Shown here: one piece after another, positions 1 through 5,110 of the stretch
How the letters are laid out: each line of letters opens with the position of its first letter
Position numbering within the stretch: position 1 is the stretch's first letter
Source: Pseudomonadota bacterium
GTDB taxonomy: Bacteria; Desulfobacterota; Syntrophia; Syntrophales; UBA5619
DNA length: 5,110 nt
NCBI GenBank assembly: GCA_018827585.1
Contig: JAHJXP010000252.1
Location: 1-5,110 of the forward strand
Direction: 5' to 3'
Made by a program: the position numbers and the translations under genes
The notes under the pieces: model-generated
Told to the model about the DNA's origin: nothing
The model's input: only the letters and a program-made list of their open reading frames with translations
Databases searched by the model: none

Positions 1-536
1 GGCTTTACCTTGTCAAAGAGTCCCAGGGCCTTCAGGATATTTTCGGAGTTTGATGCGGCGCCGCTGCCGGCTGAACCGACCGCGATTTTTTTGCCCGCTA
101 AATCCGACATGGTTTTAATGCCGCTTTTTTCAAGAGCAACAAAATGGTGCCAGCTTTCGTATACACCGGCCAGCATTCTGAAATCCTGAAACTTGCCTTC
201 ATCTTTGAAAATGCCCACACCGTTCCAGTTGTCATAGGCATGCAGTGAATGGGTCAGCCAGGTATCCAGATTGTGTTTGCGGGCCTGGCGGTTGCAATCC
301 ACGGAGCCGCCCGTGGCAACCGATGACGCGTTCATGTCTTTTATCTCTTTATTGAAAAGGGAGGTGATGCCGCCTGCGATGGTATACCAGGAGCCTCCCG
401 GGTTGCTGCCGCCGAATCGGATAAAAACCCGTTCGGCCGAAGCGTTGTCAACGACAACCGCCGATACGAGAATAAAAGAAATGAAACAGACACTCATCAA
501 CCAGGCTGTTTTTCGAAAATTACTGGTTCTTATCAT
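1..536 (-). CDS. TAXI-family TRAP transporter solute-binding protein, 3' end missing
   Basis: This is the periplasmic binding protein of a tripartite (TRAP) transporter; it would capture an organic acid and deliver it to a DctQM-type or fused membrane permease. The visible part is the first 178 residues; family members are usually about 320, so the C-terminal lobe lies beyond the left edge. Residues 1-34 form a signal peptide: basic start (MIRTSNFRK), hydrophobic core at about 11-29, and a likely cut after NASA. The mature protein opens with the family hallmark FGGSNPGGSWYTIAGGI (41-57), then VATGGS (73-78), and later SGIKTMSDLAGKKIAVGSAG (138-157), all typical of TAXI proteins. The ATG at 534-536 is preceded by a strong AGGAGGAGG Shine-Dalgarno (minus strand, about 542-550). 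It follows the MmgE/PrpD gene by 207 bases, and its permease is expected to the left. The family is clear from its motifs; the ligand is unknown. Confidence 0.93.
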   Translation of the reverse strand, partial: MIRTSNFRKTAWLMSVCFISFILVSAVVVDNASAERVFIRFGGSNPGGSWYTIAGGITSLFNKEIKDMNASSVATGGSVDCNRQARKHNLDTWLTHSLHAYDNWNGVGIFKDEGKFQDFRMLAGVYESWHHFVALEKSGIKTMSDLAGKKIAVGSAGSGAASNSENILKALGLFDKVK

Positions 537-570
537 AATTTTCCTCCTCCTAAGTTAGGGTTTACATGGC

Positions 571-599
571 AAAAAAAGGAACGTTTGATTCCGTTTTTT
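571..599 (-). terminator. Weak hairpin plus T-run between the enzyme and transporter genes
   Basis: On the minus strand a GGAA/TTCC stem (589-592 with 578-581) around a 7-base loop is followed directly by seven T. An A-run before it can extend the stem past one bulged base. The shape is that of a weak intrinsic terminator or attenuator between the MmgE/PrpD stop (744) and the SBP start (536). The G/C part is only two pairs deep, so it may do little. I see no other gene or signal I would defend in 537-743. Confidence 0.27.
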
Positions 600-743
600 G
601 GGGGCCCCACCTCCTTTCCATGTGGATACAGTTTTCTGACAAACCCGCTGCTTTTCGTTGCGCGCTTTCCATGCAGTTCTTTCGAAAAAAACAAGAATTC
701 GGGCCGCTTATTTTACCGCGGCTTCCTGAATGGCGAAAACGGG

Positions 744-2099
744 CTACACCATATGCCTGAAGGTGCAGATATCATAGAGTTCCTGAAGATCCGGCTCATT
801 TTCCATATTCAGAATCAAATTCGTCGTGCGCTTGATCTGGCTGTCCGACAGTATTCCCTTGCAATATTTGCGGTAGATATCCACCACCTGGTCCATGCTG
901 AGGGGATACTTGGGTGATCCCAAGGGCTGGTCCATGGCGTCGGAAAAGGTTTTTCCATTTTTCAGCCTGACATCCATCTTGCCCTCCCCACCGAAATAGC
1001 GTTTTTCATATTCCGGATGGTATTCAACCTTTATTTTTTTTCGAAACTTCGCAACCTTTTGATCCGCCAAGGCGGTTTCCGTACAGGTTAAAAGATTGCA
1101 CTCCCCATAAGCCAGGTAGAAGGCCAGGACGTGCTGGGTGCTGAAGCGGCTGTCTTCGGCGTCATGGGGTTCCGGCCGATCCACGACCTCTCGCAGGGGA
1201 TCGAAATGCAGGATAATTTCATCGATGTCGTCCGACTTGATTTTGTTTTCTTTTACGATCTTATCGAGCACATCGACAAAGTTGTGGGTGAAAAAGCAGA
1301 AGCCCCACTTTTTAAGCCAGGTATTGTTGGAATAAAAAGGCGCCTGGCCGAGGCCTTCCAGCATTTTGTCGAATTCCAGGTTCTTGTCTCCGCCGGTCAG
1401 CATGTCCAGACATTTTTCGATTACCGGGTTGCTGCTGGCGCCGTCTTTTGCCAGCATCGCGTTGATGACGGCGTTCTTGCAGACGGTGGCGGATTCGTGA
1501 AAATGCGCGTCCGTTCCCCAGGTGTGCATATAGCCCAGCCCGGTAACCATCGCCAGGCCGAAAGACGCCTTGACCTGCTCTTCGGTCAGTTCAAAGGCCC
1601 GCGCGCAGCAGGCGGTTGCTCCATAAATGCCGATAAACGGTAGATTGCAGATTCCGATCCCGTCCGTTCCGACAGATGCATACATGGCGATCCGATTCTG
1701 CATTTCCTGGCCGACGTACAGGGAAACAATTGTTTCCTGACCTGAAAGATGCAGATGGTCAGCGGCGGTCAGCAGGGCCGGCCAGGTAGTAACATCGCTG
1801 ATTCCGCCGCCGGGGAACTGGTCGTCTTCCATCTCCGAAGCGTGGCCGAAAAACCCGTTGATATAAGCCGCCTGAGCCACATCGGCTTTAAAGCCGCAGC
1901 CGTAGACACCGGCTTCCGGCCGCCCCGGATACTGTTTGACGTAGCGAATGATTTTGCGGCTGGTGGGGGCCTTGGCGCCCACCAGCACCCCCATGACCTG
2001 TTTTAAGGTCATTTTTTTAACGTGCTCGATGACGCTGACGTCAACATCCCCGATCTTGGTATGTTTAACAAATTTCGCAAAGGTTTCTGCAACTTTCAT
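744..2099 (-). CDS. MmgE/PrpD family protein (2-methylcitrate dehydratase / cis-aconitate decarboxylase superfamily)
   Basis: This is a soluble cytoplasmic enzyme of 451 residues, normal length for the family. Characterised members dehydrate 2-methylcitrate, decarboxylate cis-aconitate or epimerise iminodisuccinate. Recognition rests on NGFFGHASEMEDD (81-93), matching the family pattern NGxxxHALDxDD; a Gly/Ala-rich helical region with GIYGATACCARAFELTEEQV (about 157-176); CKNAVINAMLAKDG (207-220), with K208 at the place of the conserved active-site lysine; and FCFFTHNFVDVLDKI (277-291), with H282 near the conserved histidine before the C-terminal domain. SRFSTQHVLAFYLAYG (317-332) also fits. 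No histidine occurs at 87-114, where relatives usually carry an active-site one (HPG-type motif). The start has an ideal AAGGAGGT at 2105-2112, five bases upstream. The gene lies 81 bases after the GntR regulator and probably shares its transcript. The specific substrate cannot be assigned, and it should not be named prpD. Confidence 0.9.
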   Translation of the reverse strand: MKVAETFAKFVKHTKIGDVDVSVIEHVKKMTLKQVMGVLVGAKAPTSRKIIRYVKQYPGRPEAGVYGCGFKADVAQAAYINGFFGHASEMEDDQFPGGGISDVTTWPALLTAADHLHLSGQETIVSLYVGQEMQNRIAMYASVGTDGIGICNLPFIGIYGATACCARAFELTEEQVKASFGLAMVTGLGYMHTWGTDAHFHESATVCKNAVINAMLAKDGASSNPVIEKCLDMLTGGDKNLEFDKMLEGLGQAPFYSNNTWLKKWGFCFFTHNFVDVLDKIVKENKIKSDDIDEIILHFDPLREVVDRPEPHDAEDSRFSTQHVLAFYLAYGECNLLTCTETALADQKVAKFRKKIKVEYHPEYEKRYFGGEGKMDVRLKNGKTFSDAMDQPLGSPKYPLSMDQVVDIYRKYCKGILSDSQIKRTTNLILNMENEPDLQELYDICTFRHMV

Positions 2100-2180
2100 A
2101 AAAGACCTCCTTATCCATATAAAATTAAAATGACTTTTCTTGGTTTTGCTTTGATATCAGTGGAAAGAAACAGCCCGACC

Positions 2181-2864
2181 TTAATTTTTTTTCTCCAGTC
2201 GTGCCAGAACCCGATTGATGGTATTGTACGCATGCTGGCGAGCACTGTGTTCGGCAGCGGTAGCATCTTTTGCCTTGATGTTATTTAGTATTTCGCGGTG
2301 TTCCGCCAGGCTGAATTCCCATCCGGAAGACATGGCAAAACTGATGGTATAAAACCGGCGAATGGATTTGGTCAGGCCATCATAAAGTTTCATCAGCTTT
2401 TCGTTGTGGACATTTTCGACGATTATACGATGAAATCTAATGTTCGCCTCCAGAACATTTTGAAACTTTCCATTGGCAATATGTTTTTCCAGTTCTGCCA
2501 GGATCGATTCCAGTTGCGCAATTATTTCATTCCCAAACATCCGGGCTACGATCCAGGCCGCAAAGCCTTCTATCATTCCTTTTAATTCCAGGTTTTCGCG
2601 AACATCCTTTGCCGTGATCTGGGTAACAACAACACCGCGGTAGGGGATCAGCTCAATGAGACCGTCGATTTCAAGCATTTTCCATGCTTCACGAACCGGT
2701 GAACGGCTCACATCAAACAATTTGGTGAGGTCGGACTCCACAATTCTCTGACCTTCCTTAATTTCTCCGGAAACAATCGCATTTACAAGCTGTTCGTAAA
2801 TAATCATGGAAGCCGGTTTCGGCTTCGGGATTTTAGGGACAAGATTGAGCAGGGTTCCCCCCAT
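2181..2864 (-). CDS. GntR family transcriptional regulator, FadR/FCD subfamily
   Basis: This is a DNA-binding regulator of 227 residues, usual for the family. The N-terminal winged helix covers about 20-82: YEQLVNAIVSGEIKEGQRI, then ESDLTKLFDVSRSPVREAWK (43-62), which is the classic GntR recognition helix, then LEIDGLIELIPYRGVVVTQI forming the wing. The all-helical FCD ligand domain follows (about 87-222). Its three usual metal-binding histidines appear to be H145 (IRFHRII), H189 (LAEHREIL) and H211 (RQHAY), with spacings of 44 and 22. FCD regulators bind carboxylic acids through this metal and are mostly released from DNA by the pathway substrate. The ATG at 2862-2864 has AGAGG eight bases upstream; the internal Met20 has no such site and would clip the N-terminus. 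The gene comes first in a likely operon with the MmgE/PrpD and TAXI genes, so it probably controls them and itself through the palindromes upstream. Confidence 0.94.
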   Translation of the reverse strand: MGGTLLNLVPKIPKPKPASMIIYEQLVNAIVSGEIKEGQRIVESDLTKLFDVSRSPVREAWKMLEIDGLIELIPYRGVVVTQITAKDVRENLELKGMIEGFAAWIVARMFGNEIIAQLESILAELEKHIANGKFQNVLEANIRFHRIIVENVHNEKLMKLYDGLTKSIRRFYTISFAMSSGWEFSLAEHREILNNIKAKDATAAEHSARQHAYNTINRVLARLEKKN

Positions 2865-2866
2865 TT

Positions 2867-2878
2867 AAGAGGCCTCTT
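2867..2878. promoter_or_regulatory. 12-base perfect palindrome over the regulator's ribosome binding site
   Basis: AAGAGGCCTCTT is its own reverse complement and contains the AGAGG Shine-Dalgarno of the GntR gene, ending two bases before its ATG. It could be an operator half-way into the leader or simply chance. It has no loop, so it would not form a normal RNA hairpin. Confidence 0.3.
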
Positions 2879-2943
2879 TCAAGTTAGGTTGCTTGGATTG
2901 CTAATGTTGAAAACCTAAATCTAACCGATTGAGAATTGCTGCT

Positions 2944-2959
2944 GGTATCACTGGATACC
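2944..2959. repeat. Inverted repeat GGTATC-N4-GATACC in the regulator's leader region
   Basis: Two perfect 6-base arms (2944-2949 and 2954-2959) flank the spacer ACTG. It lies between the likely promoter and the GntR start, so it is either a second operator or a small RNA hairpin in the leader. A related stretch, matching 10 of 12 bases of GGTATCACTGGA, lies at 2153-2164 in the gap before the MmgE/PrpD gene. Confidence 0.4.
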
Positions 2960-2967
2960 GTGTGCAT

Positions 2968-2986
2968 ATTGTCTATTATAAACAAT
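2968..2986 (-). promoter_or_regulatory. Candidate operator overlapping the -10 box of the GntR-led operon
   Basis: ATTGTcTATtATAaACAAT is a 19-base near-palindrome in which 8 of 9 base pairs are symmetrical. On the minus strand it contains a perfect TATAAT (2975-2980), oriented towards the GntR gene with about 105 bases of leader. A TTGACA lies at 2994-2999 on the same strand but only 13 bases from TATAAT, too short for a standard sigma-70 pair, so the -35 is unsettled. A TTGT...ACAA palindrome is the kind of site FCD-type GntR regulators bind. Binding here would block RNA polymerase and give negative autoregulation. The geometry is seen; the regulator-site pairing is inferred. Confidence 0.5.
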
Positions 2987-3044
2987 TTACGGTTGTCAAG
3001 CGTTAATATCAATTCTTTAAATTACATGTTGATGTTATTGAAAA

Positions 3045-3317
3045 TATCCGAATAAGCCCGGCCCAGCTTTTCTGACATGCCGCTGGGGAGTTGTCGGATT
3101 CGATGATGTAGGGGACGGCATCGTCTTCGTTTCTCTTTTGCCTTTTCCCACGGGTGCCTTTGCTGTAATAACGGCAGTATCGGACCATCTGCTACCCTCC
3201 GTTCGGGACATGCGAGCGCATAGCTGCGAGCCACTCCAGGTCGTCAATGACCTTCCGATCTTTACCGTCTTTCGCCGAATAGATGACGGTTCCTTCATCA
3301 TACTGGACATTCATCCG
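3045..3317 (-). pseudogene. Degenerate IS91-family (Y2_Tnp type) transposase fragment
   Basis: On the minus strand one frame reads RMNVQYDEGTVIYSAKDGK, then LEWLAAMRSHVPNGG, a TAG stop (3192-3194), then QMVRYCRYYSKGTRGKRQK and further on ACQKSWAGLIR. This follows, in the right order and spacing, the central-to-C-terminal part of IS91-type transposases (Pfam Y2_Tnp), which typically read RMxYD...VIYxSKDGK...LEWLA..xSHVPN.GEQMVRYYGYYSN...RGKR...KSWARLIQKIYEVDPL. The TAG falls where these have Glu, so a single GAG-to-TAG change explains it. Similarity begins at about 3317 and stops after LIRI (about 3045), before the expected VDPLxCPxC zinc-finger part. Both the N-terminal nuclease and the C-terminus are gone, so it cannot be active. 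It begins 21 bases after the racemase-like gene's stop codon, in the same frame. The family call is from memory of the consensus, not an alignment. Confidence 0.75.
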
Positions 3318-3338
3318 CCATTGATGTTGACGGCATTG

Positions 3339-4211
3339 TTAAAAGATTTTCTTCCTTCTCCACTGTTTCGGGCGTTCGCCGGGAAACTTCAGCCCGCTGG
3401 CGTCGATCCCCAGATCGACAAACAGTTTCGCCAGCGCGATGGCGCAGCTGTACCCCTCCAGCACGGGGATTTCCCATCCCATCTCATAGAGGCGCCTCTG
3501 AAGAAACGACTGGAGCCAAAAGACGTCGGAGCACCCGAAGGTGATCACCTCCGCGCCGTCCTCTTCTATCGCCGCTACGGCCTCCCTGACGGCCCGTTCG
3601 ACCGCCTCGGACGGTTCTCCCCGCAGCGCCTTGTCCCTTTCCTCATCGATGGTGCTCTCGTCCTTGTATCCGGGCCGGGCGTGGTAGAAGTTGATGTTCC
3701 GGATGGAGGCGCACCGGTCGGTGAAACGGTGGCGGACCACCAGGTCGTAGTAGAACATGTTGTGCGTTTCGGTGAAATCGATCACGCTGAATTTGTTGCC
3801 CAGCATGGAGGCGATGTGCATCTGGGAAAAGGCGCAGGAGGTGACGGGGATGCCGTACTGTCGCGCGATCTCCCTGGACTCCATGAAACCCGGTTCGCCG
3901 CCGCCGAGCAGCACGATGGCGTTGTACTTTCCGCTCTTGCAGGCCTCGCGCACGATCGGCAGGCGGGCGGCCGCGACGTGGGCGAACTCCTCGCGGGTTT
4001 CTACCGCCCAATCCCCGTAAGGAGGAGTCGGCCCCCCGTGGAAATCCCACTCCACATCCTCCAGCAGATGCCTGATGTTGAGGTATTCCATCCTCAGGCG
4101 TCTCTCTTTGGAAAGCTCCGCAGAGTGATACTTGTCCGCAAACTTCCCGCCGGTCGACAGCTCAAAGGGCTGGATGAACAAGAACCTGTATCTCTTTTTT
4201 CCCTCGGCCAT
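3339..4211 (-). CDS. Asp/Glu/hydantoin racemase superfamily protein with only the second catalytic cysteine
   Basis: This is a soluble enzyme of 290 residues, somewhat longer than typical hydantoin racemases (about 240). The two-lobed superfamily fold is indicated by NAIVLLGGGEPGFMESREIA (97-116), matching the family's CFGDPGLxAARE; IPVTSCAFSQMHIASMLGNKFSVI (121-144), matching the PVxGI...A..LGxRFSV segment; and AIEEDGAEVITFGCSDV (214-230), matching the second active-site motif DGAExIxLGC. The end, IPVLEGYSCAIALAKLFVDLGIDAS, is also typical. The first catalytic Cys is replaced by G103, while C227 is kept. Two-cysteine members are racemases; arylmalonate decarboxylase keeps only the second and has Gly at the first, so a decarboxylase or other one-base reaction is possible. 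AAGGAG at 4221-4226, nine bases upstream, supports the ATG at 4209-4211. It follows the cupin gene by 24 bases and is probably cotranscribed. The substrate is unknown. Confidence 0.85.
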   Translation of the reverse strand: MAEGKKRYRFLFIQPFELSTGGKFADKYHSAELSKERRLRMEYLNIRHLLEDVEWDFHGGPTPPYGDWAVETREEFAHVAAARLPIVREACKSGKYNAIVLLGGGEPGFMESREIARQYGIPVTSCAFSQMHIASMLGNKFSVIDFTETHNMFYYDLVVRHRFTDRCASIRNINFYHARPGYKDESTIDEERDKALRGEPSEAVERAVREAVAAIEEDGAEVITFGCSDVFWLQSFLQRRLYEMGWEIPVLEGYSCAIALAKLFVDLGIDASGLKFPGERPKQWRRKKIF

Positions 4212-4235
4212 AATCCGTTTCTCCTTATTCCCCCT

Positions 4236-4709
4236 CTACTCCTCGTCCCAGCCCGCCGGAGGATACGTATTTTCCGAATCGTCGATGAACACGATCTTGG
4301 CGGCTTCCTTGGACGGGACCCCGCCATACGCGAAAACCAGCACGACCTCCTCCGTCCTGCTTGCGTTTGCCACACCATGAACGACACCCTCCGGGGCAAA
4401 GACAAACGTGCCCGGAGGGCATTTGATGATCTCGGCCTCCGGCCCCAAAAGCAACACCATCGTCCCCTTCACAACGTACATCGCGGCCTCGGCGCAGAGG
4501 TGGACGTGTCTTTCGTTGGCTGTATGAGGCGGGATGACCGTTCTCCCCATGGCGATTCGTTTTGACCCGCAGACCTGCTTATTGATGCCGAAGTTGATGG
4601 CCAATCCCTTCTCATATTCGGTATCGGTGACGACTTGGCTGAAGTGCCCCGTCTTGGGCGGAACGACAGTCACCTTGGAAAGCTCATCCAACTTTATGTA
4701 TTTTGCCAT
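4236..4709 (-). CDS. Small single-domain cupin protein
   Basis: This is a 157-residue protein with one cupin beta-barrel. Motif 1 reads GRTVIPPHTANERHVHLCAE (55-74) and supplies H68, H70 and E74. Motif 2 reads PEGVVHGVAN (106-115) and supplies H111. All four usual metal ligands are present, so it probably binds Fe, Mn or a similar metal. Members include dioxygenases, isomerases, sugar- or acid-binding proteins and decarboxylases; nothing here picks one. There is no signal peptide, so it should be cytoplasmic. I take the ATG at 4707-4709, giving MAKYIKLDELSK, because GAGAGG lies four bases upstream. A TTG at 4719-4721 is in frame but has an AGGA only about one base away. The stop codon is 24 bases before the racemase-like gene, suggesting one operon and possibly two steps on the same compound or a cupin accessory to it. 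Confidence 0.88.
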   Translation of the reverse strand: MAKYIKLDELSKVTVVPPKTGHFSQVVTDTEYEKGLAINFGINKQVCGSKRIAMGRTVIPPHTANERHVHLCAEAAMYVVKGTMVLLLGPEAEIIKCPPGTFVFAPEGVVHGVANASRTEEVVLVFAYGGVPSKEAAKIVFIDDSENTYPPAGWDEE

Positions 4710-4713
4710 TTCG

Positions 4714-4719
4714 CCTCTC
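4714..4719 (-). promoter_or_regulatory. Ribosome binding site deciding the cupin start
   Basis: GAGAGG on the minus strand stands four bases before the ATG at 4707-4709. The spacing is short but usable, and it favours this ATG over the upstream TTG. Confidence 0.5.
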
Positions 4720-4820
4720 AAGTCCTAATATCGGTTAAATTAAAGCCACACAAGTCCATCAAAAACCTGTCCCGCCGCGTCTGCGAGATGGGAACATCCA
4801 TGAGACCAAGCATCAGCCGT

Positions 4821-4930
4821 CCCCCCCCCCCCGGAGGGAGGGGACTAAGGGGAGGGGGAAATAACAGGCAGAGATACGGCCGCTTATCACTCCCACCCTA
4901 ACCCTCCCCCGTCAAGGGGGAGGGGATTTT
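4821..4930. repeat. G/C-rich hairpin repeat with a 12-base C run, probably a dispersed intergenic element
   Basis: Most of the gap between the dehydrogenase and the cupin (4710-4954) is taken up by this element. It begins with twelve C (4821-4832), continues with GGAGGGAGGGGACTAAGGGG (4833-4852) and ends in a perfect 9-base-pair hairpin, CCCTCCCCC (4902-4910) with GGGGGAGGG (4916-4924) around the loop GTCAA. ATTTT follows on the plus strand. On the minus strand, in which the genes run, the hairpin is not followed by a T-run, so it is a poor intrinsic terminator for the dehydrogenase gene. Paired C-rich/G-rich blocks with CCCTAACCCTC...GGGAGGGG are common as multi-copy intergenic repeats in many bacteria; this assignment is from recollection. 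I see no gene in the gap and no convincing promoter. Confidence 0.6.
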
Positions 4931-4954
4931 AGACTTTTTGCGAGTTCGTCAAGA

Positions 4955-5110
4955 TTAAGCATTTGCCAGATCCTCGTAAAAGGAGATGATATCGGCATTG
5001 TCCCATTCCCCCCTTCCCTTGGCCACCTCCGACCTCAGCGCCTGGGCGTGCAGTGCACTCAGAAGAAGCGGGGCGTTCACCCGGTGTCCCAGATCGAGCA
5101 TCAGTCGCAC
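4955..5110 (-). CDS. C-terminal end of a 3-hydroxyisobutyrate dehydrogenase-type (beta-hydroxyacid) oxidoreductase, 5' part missing
   Basis: Only the last 51 codons lie in the window. They begin VRLMLDLGHRVNAPLLLSAL, continue ALRSEVAKGRGEWDNADII and end EDLANA before TAA at 4955-4957. This fits the end of the helical C-terminal domain of NAD(P)-dependent beta-hydroxyacid dehydrogenases (Pfam NAD_binding_11), which typically reads KDxxLALxxAxxxGxPLPLxxxAxxLYxxAxxxGxGxxDxSAxIxxxE. Members include 3-hydroxyisobutyrate dehydrogenase and tartronate semialdehyde reductase; they oxidise or reduce small hydroxy acids in the cytoplasm. The catalytic lysine and Rossmann fold lie outside, so the substrate cannot be guessed. 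It is upstream of the cupin and racemase-like genes but separated by 245 bases including a hairpin repeat, so cotranscription is uncertain. Confidence 0.75.
   Translation of the reverse strand: MRLMLDLGHRVNAPLLLSALHAQALRSEVAKGRGEWDNADIISFYEDLANA

Noticed and set aside
703..725. CCGC...GCGG hairpin just downstream of the MmgE/PrpD stop codon
   Set aside because: The stem is only four pairs with a ten-base loop and no adjoining T-run.
271..917. Plus-strand frames over the start of the transporter gene and the gap after the MmgE/PrpD gene
   Set aside because: They lack convincing ribosome binding sites or family motifs and largely overlap well-supported minus-strand genes.
3022..3310. Two short minus-strand frames (3022-3234 and 3035-3310) that could be small genes
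   Set aside because: The transposase-like reading is in a different frame, interrupted by TAG; these frames give low-information Arg/Ser/Pro-rich products and are shadows.
3138..4565. A 475-codon open frame on the plus strand across the transposase remnant, the racemase-like gene and most of the cupin gene
   Set aside because: It is antisense to two genes with clear family motifs and good ribosome binding sites. Its product shows no recognisable domain, and long antisense frames are common in G+C-rich genes.
4719..4721. TTG as the cupin start, adding four residues
   Set aside because: The only purine-rich stretch before it is about one base away, whereas the ATG at 4707-4709 has GAGAGG at usable spacing.
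4725..4762. Possible promoters for the cupin gene: TTGTGT (4748-4753) with TATTAG (4725-4730), or TTGATG (4757-4762) with TTTAAC
   Set aside because: The first has 17-base spacing but would start the transcript at the ribosome binding site; the second has a poor -10. Neither is better than chance.
4902..4930. The GC hairpin as an intrinsic terminator of the dehydrogenase gene
   Set aside because: On the minus strand it is followed by TAGGGTGGG, not a T-run. The T-rich tail is on the plus-strand side, where no gene ends.

Overview
All recognisable genes in this window lie on the minus strand, so transcription runs from right to left. The content suggests an anaerobic or versatile organic-acid-degrading proteobacterium-like bacterium. 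Desulfobacterota is my best guess, from the TAXI transporter, the distant MmgE/PrpD enzyme and an IS91-type transposase of a kind I associate with that group. This is inference from gene content only. Base composition is uneven: parts of the racemase gene reach about 70% G+C in a 60-base sample, while parts of the regulator are near 38%. The two halves may have different histories.

Right half, in order of transcription. The last 51 codons of a 3-hydroxyisobutyrate-dehydrogenase-type oxidoreductase end at 4955. A 245-base gap follows, holding a 12-base C run and a G/C-rich hairpin repeat (4821-4930). Then come a small cupin protein (4236-4709) and, 24 bases further on, an Asp/Glu/hydantoin-racemase-superfamily enzyme (3339-4211). 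The last two look like one operon. The racemase-like enzyme has a glycine where the first catalytic cysteine is expected, a pattern known from arylmalonate decarboxylase.

Middle. Just after the racemase-like gene lies a decayed fragment of an IS91-family transposase (about 3045-3317), cut at both ends and broken by an internal TAG. It sits at the junction of the two gene groups. Beyond it is a control region (2865-3000) with a TATAAT box inside a 19-base near-palindrome, a second inverted repeat, and a 12-base palindrome over the ribosome binding site.

Left half. A GntR/FCD-type repressor-like regulator (2181-2864) is followed by an MmgE/PrpD-family enzyme (744-2099) and the start of a TAXI-type TRAP transporter solute-binding protein (up to 536, running off the left edge). 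The simplest reading is a ligand-controlled module: the regulator senses a carboxylic acid, the periplasmic protein captures it for a TRAP permease encoded further left, and the MmgE/PrpD enzyme carries out an early catabolic step such as dehydration, decarboxylation or epimerisation. The substrate cannot be read from the sequence.
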